From Candidatus Aquidulcis sp. (GTDB lineage: Bacteria > Chloroflexota > Anaerolineae > Anaerolineales > UBA4823): DNA of 64,000 nucleotides. Of the stretch, positions 10,266-20,389 are shown piece by piece (position 1 is the stretch's first letter; every line of letters starts with the position of its first letter). Below the pieces are notes generated by a model that made no database searches, was not told where the DNA came from, and saw nothing but the letters and a program-made list of their open reading frames with translations. Location: the NCBI GenBank assembly GCA_020723385.1, contig DYIZ01000012.1, forward strand, positions 1-64,000. The letters run 5' to 3'. The position numbers and the translations under genes are program-made.

Positions 10266-13200
10266 AGCCAAAGGAAATTCGTATTCTGAATGCGCTGGCC
10301 CCAATTTGCAGTCTGCTTGCAGCGGTTTTTGGATTCGCCGCCCTGCTGGGTTGGATTCTGGATCTGCCGGTTCTATCCAGCTTTGGGACGCGCCTGATCC
10401 CGATGGCGCCGAGCACGGCCATGCTCTTCGGATTGCTTGGCAGCGCGCTCTTTTTTTACACCCTCCGCCCGGAAAGCCGCGCCGTGCGGCGGCTGGGCAT
10501 AGCGGTCGGCGCATCGGGCGCAGCCGTCTCATTGGTTTTGTTGATCCTCTCTTCCCAGGGAATCTACCTGAATGCCGAGCACCTCGGCATTCCGATCTCA
10601 GGTTCTTTGGACGGCGCGCCCTTTGGCCACATGTCGGCGGTGACAGCGTTCTTATTCCTGCTGGTCAGTTTGTCGTTCCTGCTGCCATTTTCGCCGGTCG
10701 CTGGCCGGCCGCTCCTGGCTTTGGCGGCGAATGGGATTGCTTTTCTCGTCGCCCTGGCCGGTTATGTCTTCATGGTGGGATACTTCGTCGGGCTGCCCCT
10801 GCTCTACAGTGGGAATACCATCCCGCCGGCGCTGCCCACCAGCCTGGCATTCCTGGCGCTTGGGATAGCGATTTGGGCGCGGGGCAGGCTGCAAAACAGG
10901 CCGCCTGCCCAGGGCGTCGAAACGATCTCCCCGCGTATCCCGTATTTCATCTTCCTGTTGTTTGCCATCCTGGCGTTGAGTATTGCCACCATCGGCTACC
11001 TGTACTACCGGAATTATGAGCACAAATATCGCACCGAGGTGGAACGCCAGCTTTCCGCTATCGGCGCGCTGAAGGTGGGCGAGCTGGAAGATTGGCGCGC
11101 CGAGCGGTTGGGCAACGCGGAGGTGATGCGCCAGAACCCCGCTTTCGCCGCGCTGGTGGAGCGCTATCTCGAAAACCCTGCTGACGACCAAGCGGTCGGG
11201 CAGCTTCAGACCTGGCTCGATGCGCTGCGCCGCGCTTATCTTTACGATGGTGTCTTTTTGCTGGATGTCAATGGCGTCGAGCGCATCGGATCGCCGGTTT
11301 CGGTCACGCTGGCAGATGAGCATCTGGCGGGGGAAATCTCTCCGACCCTGGCCCTGGGGCAGGTGGTTTTTATGGATTTCCACCGGCATGTGGATGGAAC
11401 CATTCACCTTGCGCTCCTGGTTCCCATTTACTCCGGGCAGGATCCCAGCCGGCCGTTGGGCGTTCTCGTTTTTATGATTGATCCCGACACGTATCTTTAT
11501 CCTTTTCTCAACGAATGGCCCATCCCCAGCGACACCGCCGAGACGCTGCTCGTCCGCCGGGATGGGGAGGATGTCCTTTTCTTGAGTCCGCTCCGCTTCC
11601 GGCCGGATGCGGCGCTCGATTTTCGTGTCCCGCTGACGAATACGGAAGTTCTGGCAGTAAAGGCTATCCTGGGAGAGACGGGAATCGTGGAAGGGATTGA
11701 TTACCGCGGCGAGCGGGTGGTCGGCGACCTCAGCCCGGCACCCGGTACCTCCTGGTTCCTGGTGGCGCGCATGGACGCCGCTGAAATCTACGCGCCGCTG
11801 CGGGAGCGCCTGGGGCAGACGATCGTCTTCTTCGGTGCGCTGATTGCAGTTTCCGGCGCGGGGTTGGTCCTCGCCTGGCGGCAGCAGCGCATTCGGTTTT
11901 ACCGGGAGCGTTACGAGGCAGCCGAGGCGCTGCGCAGCGCTCACGAACGTCTGCAAAGTTTTGTTGACGCCAATATCATCGGTGTTGTTATAGCCAGCCC
12001 ATCTGGGGGCGTATTTGAGGTGAACGACTATTACCTGCAAACGATCGGTTATACGCGCCAGGAGTTCGAGCAGGGATCAGTTGACTGGCGCGCCATCACG
12101 CCGCCCGAATGGCTTCCGGCTGATGAGCAGGCAATTGCGGAACTGCGTGAACGGGGCAAGTGTATCCCATATGAGAAAGAGTATCTCCGGCCGGATGGGA
12201 CACGCGTCTCGGTTTTCCTGTCCGATGCCATTTTGCCGGGGCCGGAACAGCAAATTGCCGCTTTCGTTCTGGATGTCACCGAGCGCAAACGGGCGGAGAA
12301 AGCATTACGCGAGAGCGAAGAGCGTTTCCGAACCCTGGTCGAGCAGGCTACCATCGCCATATTCGTTCAGACACGCGGGCAATTTGCCTACGCCAACCGC
12401 GCCGCCTTGCGCCTCTTTGGCGCAGATGCAGACAGCCAATTGCTTGGGCAGCCTGTGCTGGAACGGTTTCACCCATCTTACCGGTCGGGGGTGATGGAGC
12501 GTATTCATCAACTGAATGACCAAAGACAGGAAGTTCCCTTGCTCGAGGAGGTCATTCTAAGATTGGATGGGGGTGCCGTGCCCGTGGAAGTTTCTGCGGC
12601 TCCGATGCTTTATCGTGAAGAACATGGTGCAGTGGTGTTTATTCTAGATATCACGGAACGGAAACAAGCCGAGAAAGCGATGCAGGATTATTCCGCCCGC
12701 CTGGAGACTGATGTGCAGGAACGCACGCGTGAGCTGCGTGATGCCCAGGAAAAACTCGTCCGCCAGGAACGGCTGGCGGTGCTGGGCCAACTGGCGGGGA
12801 GCATCGCCCACGAGCTGCGTAACCCCTTGGGCGTCATCTCGAATGCTGCCATATTCTTGAAGATGGTGCAGCCCGAAGCCGATGCCAATATCAAGGAGTA
12901 TCTCGATATCATCGAAAGCGAAACGCGCACCGGTGAGAAGATCATCACAGACCTGCTGGATTACACCCGCAGCCGGCCGGTTGACCGGATGCCAATATCT
13001 GTCTCCGGTTTGGTGGATTCGACCCTGAAACGTTTTCCGCCGCCCTCCGCAGTGCAGGCGTCAATCGAATTGCCCGCAGATCTGCCGCCAGCTTATGTTG
13101 ACCCGCGCCAGATGGAGCAGGTGCTTGGCAACCTGACTGTAAACGCCTGCCAGTCCATGCCAGACGGCGGGAAACTCACGCTCTCTGCCAGTTTGGAAGG

Positions 13201-13429
13201 CGATATGATAAAACTTGCGGTGCAGGATACCGGCATCGGCATCTCCACCGAAAACATGAGCAAGCTCTTCGAGCCGCTTTTTACGACCAAAACCAAAGGC
13301 ATCGGGCTGGGGCTGGCTGTCAGCCGGAAAATGACCGAGGCCAACGGCGGCCGCATCGAGGTGCTGAGCGAGTTGGGAAAAGGTAGTACATTTTCGATAT
13401 ACTTACCGGTTAACCAGGAGGGGAAATGA
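10262..13429 (+). CDS. Polytopic membrane sensor histidine kinase with an extracytoplasmic Cache-like domain and two PAS domains
   Basis: A 1055-residue protein. Residues about 10-210 form a hydrophobic module of roughly six helices of unknown family. A further helix at 227-248 leads into an extracytoplasmic region of about 270 residues that looks like a Cache-type sensor (coiled ERQLSAIGALKVGELEDW, then LDALRRAYLYDGVFLLDVNG). A return helix lies at about 518-540. Two PAS domains (562-676, 682-800), HisKA with H850 in AHELRNP, and HATPase from about 945 complete it. ATGA overlaps link it to the genes on both sides. It differs from its neighbours in sensor architecture while sharing the transmitter, so the trio looks like duplication followed by sensor swapping. 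Confidence 0.9.
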   Translation: MKPKEIRILNALAPICSLLAAVFGFAALLGWILDLPVLSSFGTRLIPMAPSTAMLFGLLGSALFFYTLRPESRAVRRLGIAVGASGAAVSLVLLILSSQGIYLNAEHLGIPISGSLDGAPFGHMSAVTAFLFLLVSLSFLLPFSPVAGRPLLALAANGIAFLVALAGYVFMVGYFVGLPLLYSGNTIPPALPTSLAFLALGIAIWARGRLQNRPPAQGVETISPRIPYFIFLLFAILALSIATIGYLYYRNYEHKYRTEVERQLSAIGALKVGELEDWRAERLGNAEVMRQNPAFAALVERYLENPADDQAVGQLQTWLDALRRAYLYDGVFLLDVNGVERIGSPVSVTLADEHLAGEISPTLALGQVVFMDFHRHVDGTIHLALLVPIYSGQDPSRPLGVLVFMIDPDTYLYPFLNEWPIPSDTAETLLVRRDGEDVLFLSPLRFRPDAALDFRVPLTNTEVLAVKAILGETGIVEGIDYRGERVVGDLSPAPGTSWFLVARMDAAEIYAPLRERLGQTIVFFGALIAVSGAGLVLAWRQQRIRFYRERYEAAEALRSAHERLQSFVDANIIGVVIASPSGGVFEVNDYYLQTIGYTRQEFEQGSVDWRAITPPEWLPADEQAIAELRERGKCIPYEKEYLRPDGTRVSVFLSDAILPGPEQQIAAFVLDVTERKRAEKALRESEERFRTLVEQATIAIFVQTRGQFAYANRAALRLFGADADSQLLGQPVLERFHPSYRSGVMERIHQLNDQRQEVPLLEEVILRLDGGAVPVEVSAAPMLYREEHGAVVFILDITERKQAEKAMQDYSARLETDVQERTRELRDAQEKLVRQERLAVLGQLAGSIAHELRNPLGVISNAAIFLKMVQPEADANIKEYLDIIESETRTGEKIITDLLDYTRSRPVDRMPISVSGLVDSTLKRFPPPSAVQASIELPADLPPAYVDPRQMEQVLGNLTVNACQSMPDGGKLTLSASLEGDMIKLAVQDTGIGISTENMSKLFEPLFTTKTKGIGLGLAVSRKMTEANGGRIEVLSELGKGSTFSIYLPVNQEGK

Positions 13430-14178
13430 ACCCAAAAATTCGTATTTTGATTGTAGATGATGATAAGCGCATAACGCGCACCCTGGCCGATATTTTGACC
13501 CTGGTTGGGTATGATCCGGTGGAAGCCTGGTCAGGCCTGGATGCGCTCGAAAAAGCACGCGCAGAACAGTTCGATTGCGTGCTGACCGACGTTCGCATGC
13601 CTGGAATGGATGGCGTCGAGCTTCACCGCCAGTTATGCCAGGTTCAACCTGGCTTGCCATCGGTGTTGATGACGGCCTACGCCTCAGAGGAGTTGATCCG
13701 CCGCGGCCTGGAGCAGGGCGTGATTGGCGCGCTGGAGAAACCCCTGGATATCAACCAATTGCTCAATTTTTTCGCATCGCTGATCAAGACGCACACCATC
13801 ACAATCGTGGATGATGACCCTGCTTTCTGCGAGACCCTTGGCGATATCCTCGAGCGGCGCGGCTACAAGGTTATGAAAGTTAGTGATCCCCATACCCCGC
13901 CCGAACAAATCGCTGACAATGCGCAGATCATCTTATTGGATATGAAACTCAATCATATTAATGGCCACGATGTTTTGAAAGAGCTTCGGTCACTTTATCC
14001 TGATCTGCCAGTCCTGTTGGTTACTGGTTACGGGCAAGAGATGGCGGTTCCTATCCAGCGCGCTCTGGAAAATGACGCCTATGCCTGTCTGTATAAGCCT
14101 CTGGTCATCCCCGAGCTGTTACAAAAATTGGCTGAAATCCGCGCCAAATATTTGCGGCCGATGCTGGTCGCGAAGTAA
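13426..14178 (+). CDS. Response regulator with two receiver domains and no output domain
   Basis: A 250-residue protein made of two CheY-like receivers. The first has phospho-acceptor D55 in LTDVRMPGMDG with Lys in ALEKPL. The second has VDDDPAF, D172 in LLDMKLNHINGHD, and Lys in LYKPL. No DNA-binding or enzymatic output follows; the C-terminus ends about 25 residues after the second domain. Proteins of this type act by protein contact or as phosphate relays or sinks. It overlaps the preceding kinase gene by ATGA, so it is probably phosphorylated by the kinases of this cluster. The target of the signal cannot be seen in the window. Confidence 0.9.
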   Translation: MNPKIRILIVDDDKRITRTLADILTLVGYDPVEAWSGLDALEKARAEQFDCVLTDVRMPGMDGVELHRQLCQVQPGLPSVLMTAYASEELIRRGLEQGVIGALEKPLDINQLLNFFASLIKTHTITIVDDDPAFCETLGDILERRGYKVMKVSDPHTPPEQIADNAQIILLDMKLNHINGHDVLKELRSLYPDLPVLLVTGYGQEMAVPIQRALENDAYACLYKPLVIPELLQKLAEIRAKYLRPMLVAK

Positions 14179-14203
14179 ATAACCGTCATCGAAGGCAGGG
14201 AAT

Positions 14204-16852
14204 ATGAATATCAGATCCAATTTCAGACAGATAAAGATTACGGGCATCCGCGTTTGGGTTGCCATCTGTATCGCATCCTTGCTGCTGTCCGCCTCGCATC
14301 TTCCTACCGTTCACGGCAGCCAGCCGGCTGCCATCCCCGGCAACATTTTTGGTTATACTGTAGCTGAGGTGGCGCAAGATTGGATTAACGCCAATCAATC
14401 CACTGGCTTATCTCAACCGGACGCTTTCGCCGGGCCTTTCGATCTGGGTTTCTCTTTCCGCTTCTTTGGGCGCGCCTATACCCAGGCTTACATCAATACC
14501 AATGGCTTCATCAGCTTTGAAGACAGCGTAGCCAATCCCTTCTACCGATATTACACTAACCTGCCAAAGTACACCACCCCGAACAATCTTATCGCTCCAA
14601 TGTGGATGCCGCTCAGGTTTGGCAGCGGCAGCGGCGTGAGTTACGAGGTGGGCGGGGTCGCTCCCAACCGCTACTTTGTCGTCGAGTGGGTCAACCTGAT
14701 CGATATACAATCGTCCAGTGACCGTGTTTGGTTCGAGGTTGTGCTAAAGGAAAACGGCGATATCCTGCTGCAATACTTTAAAATACCCACGATCAATTAC
14801 TTTACGGCGGGGATCGAGGATGAGAGCGGGTGGGATGGGTTGCAATTGGGCGTCATCCCATCGGAATCTGCTTTCCTTCTTAGTTATCCAGAGCCTGCCG
14901 CTCGCCCGCGCCCGCTGCCTGTGTACCAGGCAGCTTTTACCCAGGCGGGCCAGTCGGCAGCTTTCTCTGTCAAAGTGCTCAACGCCGGAGATCAGGGGAA
15001 TGACACTTTCGACTTGAGCGCTACATCCGCCTGGCCGACAGCTCTCTTCGATGCAGATGGGACCACGCCGTTAGCCGATAGCGACAGTGATAGCCTCCCC
15101 GACACAGGCCCCCTGGCGCCGGGCGCCAGCCGCACCATCATTGCCAGGGTCAGCGCGCCCAGCGGTATAGCGCCGGGCGCAAATACAACCGTCAACCTGG
15201 TCGCTACCTCTTCCCTGAACATTTCTGCCCAGGGAACCGCCCAACTCCACGCCATCGTGCCGGCCTCATTCGCCCAGGTGTTCACCGATATGGGCGACAA
15301 TGCGATGTACCTGGAGCTGGTTGAGCCAGGTCAGCGCAACCTGATCAAAGCTGCCCCGGACGGCACAGACGGCTACGAGTCAGCCGTAGCTGCCACACCA
15401 AGCGGAGATCTGGTCTACACCTGGGGGCAGGGCGAGATTTGCTATACCTTGTTGGACAAGACAGGCGCCAGCCTGCGCCCACCTAGCTGCTTGACCGACC
15501 TGAGCGGCGAGCCTGATTACACTTGGGAGTCCTACCCGACGGTGACAGCCACTCCAGATGGCAAGATCGTTCTGTCATGGATGCGCCAGTATTTTAATTA
15601 TTATGTTTCTCCCCTCACCGTGCTTGCCAACCTGTACTTTGCGGTACTTAACGCGGACGGCTCACTGGCGTATGGCCCGGCCAACCTGACGGGAAACACC
15701 ACACCCGCCCCCTGGAACGGTGGATGGCGTCTGTACTACAGGAGTCTCAGCCTGGCTGCGATCGGTGGAGATCGTGTTGCCCTGGCCTGGGAGCAGGAAA
15801 CAATGCCAACGGGCAGTCAGTATATCAACGATGTCTACATTGCTGTGCAGTCTACCAGCGGAGCCGAAATCACCTCGCCAACCCTCATCACCGCGGATAC
15901 TTCCTCCTCCCTGGATGGGAACCACTCTCCTAACCTGACCAGCCTGGAGGGTGGGCGCGCCCTGCTTTCCTGGTATGCACAAAACTTCACAAATTATGAC
16001 ACCTATTACGCCGTGTTGGATAACGCAGGCGGGATCGTCGAAGCCGCGACGAACCTCACCCCGGGTGAGACCCTGGTGGGTGGTTATCCTGATGCGGTGC
16101 AGCTCACTGGCGGCAAAATCCTGGTCGCCTGGCCCCTTACGGATGGGGTGGGGTACGCCTTGCTGGATAACAATTACAACCTTTATGGACAGGTCTACAC
16201 GCTGAACAATCCGTATACTACCGACGTGAATGAATCTGTTTCGGTTACCACCGATGGCGCCGGGCGCGGCATACTCACCTGGAACGATCGCGGTTCCGTC
16301 GGCGCTGGCGGCATCCAGCGGCGGCCCTTTATTTACTACGCCCTGGTGGACGGCGCCGGCGGGGTATTGACCCCGCCAGTCATCCTGCGCGCAGACCGCG
16401 ACAGCCTGGACAGCAGCCTGATCGGCTATGGGATCGCCCCCTACGCTGGAAGCGCTATTGACGTCTATATCCAAGCTCCCTCGCTGGTTGGCGGTCGGCC
16501 GGGCGAGTCTGCCTCGCTCTCAATCCAAATCGGCAACCAGGGCGGCGGCATGGCATCCCAGATAGAACTTACTGTGAACCTGGATGCAGCATTAACTTAT
16601 CTGAGCGCTACACCCGCCCCTATGTCCGTCAATGGACAAATCTTGACCTGGAACCTGTCGGATATGCCAGGAGGGGCGGTCCAGACCGTCTCCTTGCAGT
16701 TGAGCCTGCCAGGCGGCGCAGTGCTGGGTACGCTGTACCCCGTAGATCTGAGCGTGAGCTGCGGCGAAGACGATATCTACCTGGACAATAATTCTCAAAC
16801 CAGCCAGGTGATGGCCGCTACACGAACCTTTTTACCGATGACGCTGCGCTGA
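14204..16852 (+). CDS. Secreted repeat protein with a DUF11-like domain and an FLP-type C-terminus
   Basis: An 882-residue exported protein with an N-terminal signal segment (about residues 14-38, hydrophobic, ending near HLPTVHGS). The first part has the signature of extracellular domains that read as FSFRFFGRAY followed by INTNGFISF. The middle holds repeated units of the form ATPSGDLVYTW, ATPDGKIVLSW, SLEGGRALLSW and QLTGGKILVAW, probably beta-propeller blades. The end is a DUF11/CARDB-like Ig domain (LSIQIGNQGGGMASQIELTV). The last residues are TFLPMTLR, similar to the tail of the protease near the right end of the window. It starts 25 bases after the double-receiver gene; a functional link is only suggested by position. 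Confidence 0.8.
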   Translation: MNIRSNFRQIKITGIRVWVAICIASLLLSASHLPTVHGSQPAAIPGNIFGYTVAEVAQDWINANQSTGLSQPDAFAGPFDLGFSFRFFGRAYTQAYINTNGFISFEDSVANPFYRYYTNLPKYTTPNNLIAPMWMPLRFGSGSGVSYEVGGVAPNRYFVVEWVNLIDIQSSSDRVWFEVVLKENGDILLQYFKIPTINYFTAGIEDESGWDGLQLGVIPSESAFLLSYPEPAARPRPLPVYQAAFTQAGQSAAFSVKVLNAGDQGNDTFDLSATSAWPTALFDADGTTPLADSDSDSLPDTGPLAPGASRTIIARVSAPSGIAPGANTTVNLVATSSLNISAQGTAQLHAIVPASFAQVFTDMGDNAMYLELVEPGQRNLIKAAPDGTDGYESAVAATPSGDLVYTWGQGEICYTLLDKTGASLRPPSCLTDLSGEPDYTWESYPTVTATPDGKIVLSWMRQYFNYYVSPLTVLANLYFAVLNADGSLAYGPANLTGNTTPAPWNGGWRLYYRSLSLAAIGGDRVALAWEQETMPTGSQYINDVYIAVQSTSGAEITSPTLITADTSSSLDGNHSPNLTSLEGGRALLSWYAQNFTNYDTYYAVLDNAGGIVEAATNLTPGETLVGGYPDAVQLTGGKILVAWPLTDGVGYALLDNNYNLYGQVYTLNNPYTTDVNESVSVTTDGAGRGILTWNDRGSVGAGGIQRRPFIYYALVDGAGGVLTPPVILRADRDSLDSSLIGYGIAPYAGSAIDVYIQAPSLVGGRPGESASLSIQIGNQGGGMASQIELTVNLDAALTYLSATPAPMSVNGQILTWNLSDMPGGAVQTVSLQLSLPGGAVLGTLYPVDLSVSCGEDDIYLDNNSQTSQVMAATRTFLPMTLR

Positions 16853-17041
16853 AACACCCAGCATCATCGAAGCCAACTTTATCACCACGCTCTTTCTTGC
16901 ATAATTGGAAAGTCTATTGCTCGGATCAGTGCAAGTAGAAGTGCTAAAATTGAAAATAGCATTTGTCATGAAATTTGGGCGGTATGAATAGAGTGAAGAT
17001 AGCTCAGCTAACCAAATGATTCAAAAACTAAGGAGGATAAG
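16853..17041. other. Intergenic region before the second secreted protein
   Basis: AT-rich, no gene. A strong ribosome binding site (AGGAGG just before 17038) precedes the ATG at 17042. I could not settle on a promoter. Confidence 0.3.
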
Positions 17042-20000
17042 ATGGCATCGTACACTCAATCAACATCAAGCAGGATCTATAAGATCATCCGGTCGAGTCT
17101 GGTGCTGATATTACTGTCCAGTTTATTGACTGGAATAGTAGCTTTTCAGCCAACCGGTGTAGCAGAAGCTGCTGTCAGCAAGGTGGTCTCTGCGCACGAA
17201 AGTTTTTGCGTCAGGCCTGGGGGAACCAGTTATACCTGGAGTTATGGCACCGACTTTACACCCGATCCCGCCTATCCAGGGCAATATCCGATCGTGACGA
17301 TTAATTACGACAATGTCATTCCATTTGGTTGGATTCTCACACGCGGGCATTTCGAGTACAGCACCAACGGCGGGGGATCATGGACAACTTACACCCTTGG
17401 CACATATGAGGCTGTTTCAGGCAAGCTTTGGCGTTTTGTGGATACAACGCCGGGTGATACAACAACTTCGAATTCGATCGGGGTTTACTATACCCTGCAG
17501 GGCCCTCCCGGTACGGTTGGCTCGGGAACTTCAATCTCTCCTGATAACGCTCCAACCGATATTTCATCCGATAACGCAGTCATTATGACCAACAGCCCCG
17601 CGGGAACCGATGTCGCCACACTTTCGCCGACCGACACCGGCTGTTACTATGGTGGTTACTGGGAGATCGTGAGCCAGTCGGTCTCGAATTTGTTCACCTT
17701 GTCTTTCGATTCGTCCACGAGCAACTCCGCAACGCTGAGTCTCGGTTCGGGCACAATGCCGGCGGCTGGGGGAACCGCGACAGTGACGGTAAAGTATTAT
17801 GATCTATATCAAACTGACGCAAGTGGAAATCCCATTGCCGGCCAGGGCTTCAGCAAAGTGCTGACGTTTAACATCGTAGCAGACTCGACCCAGGACTTGA
17901 ATTTCAGCAACGATGATGCGGTCAGCACGGTCACACCGGTCTATGTTGGCTATGCCCGGCCGGCAGCGGCCACGTTGAGCACAGGCAATTATGTGACTGT
18001 CTGGACAGAATTCGGGCACGGAGGGGATGCCATGGCCAGCACAGGGGCATCTTACGATTATGGCGGCATCTATGACCGTCTATACAATTCGACGGGGACG
18101 GCTTCGGGCGCTGCGTTTGGCGTAACACCGGTCGGCGATGGTGTGGATTCATACGAAGCGGCTGTGGCTGCCTTGAACGCCGGGCGTTATGTGGCTGCTT
18201 ATCGAACAGGCACATCCAGTTACGATGTCGGTTACCGGATCATTGAAGCAAACGGCACGATTGGGAGCGAACTGATTGCCAATACGACTACAACCGGCGA
18301 TCAAACGTCACCGGCGATTGCCACTTTAACAGATGGCTCGTTTGTGATCACCTGGGCCTCAGGCGGCGCTATCTATGCTCAAAAATTCAACTCGGCTGAC
18401 GGTTCGAAAAATGGCTCTGAGCTGACGATCCACTCGGGTACGAGTGATATCAATCCTGCAATCGCCGCGCTCAATAACGGCGACTACGCAGTGGCATGGG
18501 CGGATTCGAGCACTGGCAATATCTCAGCTATTGTGGGCAGTGCGCCAGGTACGGTCATTTCTGTGAGCAGTGATGGGGGATCCTGGGGCGCTAGCGGATC
18601 TCACCCCGGTGTTGCAAGTTTGGCTGGCGGTGGTTTTGTGGTTGTCTGGGACAGCTACGCCAACGATCTGACTAACTGGACTGTATCAGATATATTCTTC
18701 CAGCGATACACAAATTCTGGCGTGATACAAGGGAGCACCGTTCAGGCTAACACTGTTTCAGCGGCTTACAAGTTCGAACCCGGCATTGCCGCTTTGTCTG
18801 GCGGTGGATTCGTGATCGCATGGCAATCGGACACCGGCGACTACGATTCTCACGGAATTTTCGGCAGGCGCTTTACCTCAACCGGTGTGGCAGTGGATGT
18901 CGGCGATTTCGAGATCAACCAATACCGAAAGGGCGATCAGATTGTGCCTGATGTAACCGCGCTGGCTGGTGATCTGTTCGCTGCCGTGTGGGAGGCAAAC
19001 CCGTCGAGTTACTATTCAACGACCCCCGGAATTTATACCCGCGCCCTGCTGCCAACCAGCGGCTCAACCTGCACCGCAGTTGGGTCTGGAACTGTATTCT
19101 GGAGTGTGGCTTTCGCATCCTGCCCACCAGGAGCTAAGTTCATTATTCCAAATGGATTGACCGTTGTTTTGGATAACAATCTTTCCATCTCCGAAGATCT
19201 GGAAGTGCAGGCTGGCGGCGCTCTCGATCCGAATGGTAAGACTGTGACCCTTACTGGCAGCACAGCCCAGACGCTAACCGGCAACCCTCTCACCTTCTAC
19301 CGCCTTGATATCAACAAGACTAACAAAACCGATACAGTTACGATTTCTGGCAAGCTCAAGGTTACCAAGAAACTAGCCATCACGAAGGGCAAACTCATCA
19401 GCGCCAGCGACTACGGGGATATCGAAATCGAAGCGGATGGTGAGTTGGAGCTGACCAGCGCAATTACAGTGAGTGGCAATTTCACCAACACAGGGACATT
19501 GACAACCAATGGCTTTGGTGTCACCCTTGACGGCGGTGTGGCGCAGAATCTGGTAGCCAATGTTGTGACCCTGTTCGACGATCTCACTGTTTCGACCGGC
19601 ACTACTATGATCGAAACAGTGCCCGACGATAATGTGGTAGTCATGGGTACGCTCACCAATAACGGCGTCATTCGCAAGAGCCAGACAGTGACCGAAACCG
19701 GCGCGCAGGTTTTTGGCCTGACTGGTGTTGAGATGGATGTAACCACTTATGGTGGTAGTTCGCATCCCATCACGGTAGATTGGATCAGCGGCGACCACAC
19801 TCATGCAACTACAAGAATCGGCATTGGCTCCTATTTCAATATCACCGATACTGGAGGCGATACGGTTGACTTGACCCTGCCGCACGATTTTGGGGCAGGA
19901 GCGGTGAATGTACGAGCCTGCCGCTATACCGGTGCAGGCGACACGGGCTGGGAGTGCGGCTCGGATGATGATAATTCCAACGACGACACTACAGTCACGC

Positions 20001-20185
20001 GTCTCAACATATCTGCCTTCTCAGATTGGGCTCCAGGCAGAAATGTCGGGCCAACGGTAGTTGAGCTGAACAACCTGAATGTGCGAGCGCCGATCACATC
20101 AATGCCGGCATTTATTGGATTTATTGGACTGGCTCTGGCAGGCTGTATTAGCTCGATCCTGGTCTTCAGAATGCGGCGAAAATGA
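17042..20185 (+). CDS. Large secreted surface protein with WD-like repeats and a C-terminal membrane anchor
   Basis: A 1047-residue protein with a signal peptide (hydrophobic at about 20-37, possible cleavage after VAEA). Between about residues 300 and 680 at least six repeats share the core L-x-(D/G)-G-x-(F/Y)-x-(V/I)-x-W, for example LTDGSFVITW, LNNGDYAVAW, LAGGGFVVVW and LSGGGFVIAW. This suggests a beta-propeller like that of the previous gene. Residues about 720-900 look like a parallel beta-helix (repeated hydrophobic, Asn/Thr/Gly-rich turns). The C-terminus is one hydrophobic helix followed by FRMRRK, a tripartite end like those of cell-wall-sorted or anchored proteins. Role unknown; probably displayed on the cell surface. 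Confidence 0.8.
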   Translation: MASYTQSTSSRIYKIIRSSLVLILLSSLLTGIVAFQPTGVAEAAVSKVVSAHESFCVRPGGTSYTWSYGTDFTPDPAYPGQYPIVTINYDNVIPFGWILTRGHFEYSTNGGGSWTTYTLGTYEAVSGKLWRFVDTTPGDTTTSNSIGVYYTLQGPPGTVGSGTSISPDNAPTDISSDNAVIMTNSPAGTDVATLSPTDTGCYYGGYWEIVSQSVSNLFTLSFDSSTSNSATLSLGSGTMPAAGGTATVTVKYYDLYQTDASGNPIAGQGFSKVLTFNIVADSTQDLNFSNDDAVSTVTPVYVGYARPAAATLSTGNYVTVWTEFGHGGDAMASTGASYDYGGIYDRLYNSTGTASGAAFGVTPVGDGVDSYEAAVAALNAGRYVAAYRTGTSSYDVGYRIIEANGTIGSELIANTTTTGDQTSPAIATLTDGSFVITWASGGAIYAQKFNSADGSKNGSELTIHSGTSDINPAIAALNNGDYAVAWADSSTGNISAIVGSAPGTVISVSSDGGSWGASGSHPGVASLAGGGFVVVWDSYANDLTNWTVSDIFFQRYTNSGVIQGSTVQANTVSAAYKFEPGIAALSGGGFVIAWQSDTGDYDSHGIFGRRFTSTGVAVDVGDFEINQYRKGDQIVPDVTALAGDLFAAVWEANPSSYYSTTPGIYTRALLPTSGSTCTAVGSGTVFWSVAFASCPPGAKFIIPNGLTVVLDNNLSISEDLEVQAGGALDPNGKTVTLTGSTAQTLTGNPLTFYRLDINKTNKTDTVTISGKLKVTKKLAITKGKLISASDYGDIEIEADGELELTSAITVSGNFTNTGTLTTNGFGVTLDGGVAQNLVANVVTLFDDLTVSTGTTMIETVPDDNVVVMGTLTNNGVIRKSQTVTETGAQVFGLTGVEMDVTTYGGSSHPITVDWISGDHTHATTRIGIGSYFNITDTGGDTVDLTLPHDFGAGAVNVRACRYTGAGDTGWECGSDDDNSNDDTTVTRLNISAFSDWAPGRNVGPTVVELNNLNVRAPITSMPAFIGFIGLALAGCISSILVFRMRRK

Positions 20186-20240
20186 AACTTGAATCTGGGT
20201 AACTGCATTCACTGAACAATTGCAAAATGGTTTGTACATA

Positions 20241-20278
20241 CTCCACCCTGTTTATCTATGTTGATGAGCAGGGTGGAG
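20241..20278 (+). terminator. Hairpin downstream of the surface-protein gene
   Basis: A perfect 10-bp inverted repeat, CTCCACCCTG at 20241-20250 and CAGGGTGGAG at 20269-20278, with an 18-base loop. There is no T-tract, so it may stabilise the 3' end or act as a factor-dependent terminator rather than an intrinsic one. Confidence 0.4.
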
Positions 20279-20389
20279 CAAATCAGAGATCGCTTATGTC
20301 ACACCCTGGCGGACATGCGTGGCTAACATTGCCAACACTCACTCCAGTTGTTATTTTTCTGGGCAATGAATGATACAGGAGTTGATGAT

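Noticed and set aside
10652-12040. Long open frame of 462 codons on the minus strand
   Set aside because: It lies entirely opposite the third sensor kinase, whose domains are clear; its product is rich in Arg, Gln and Pro as expected for an antisense shadow.
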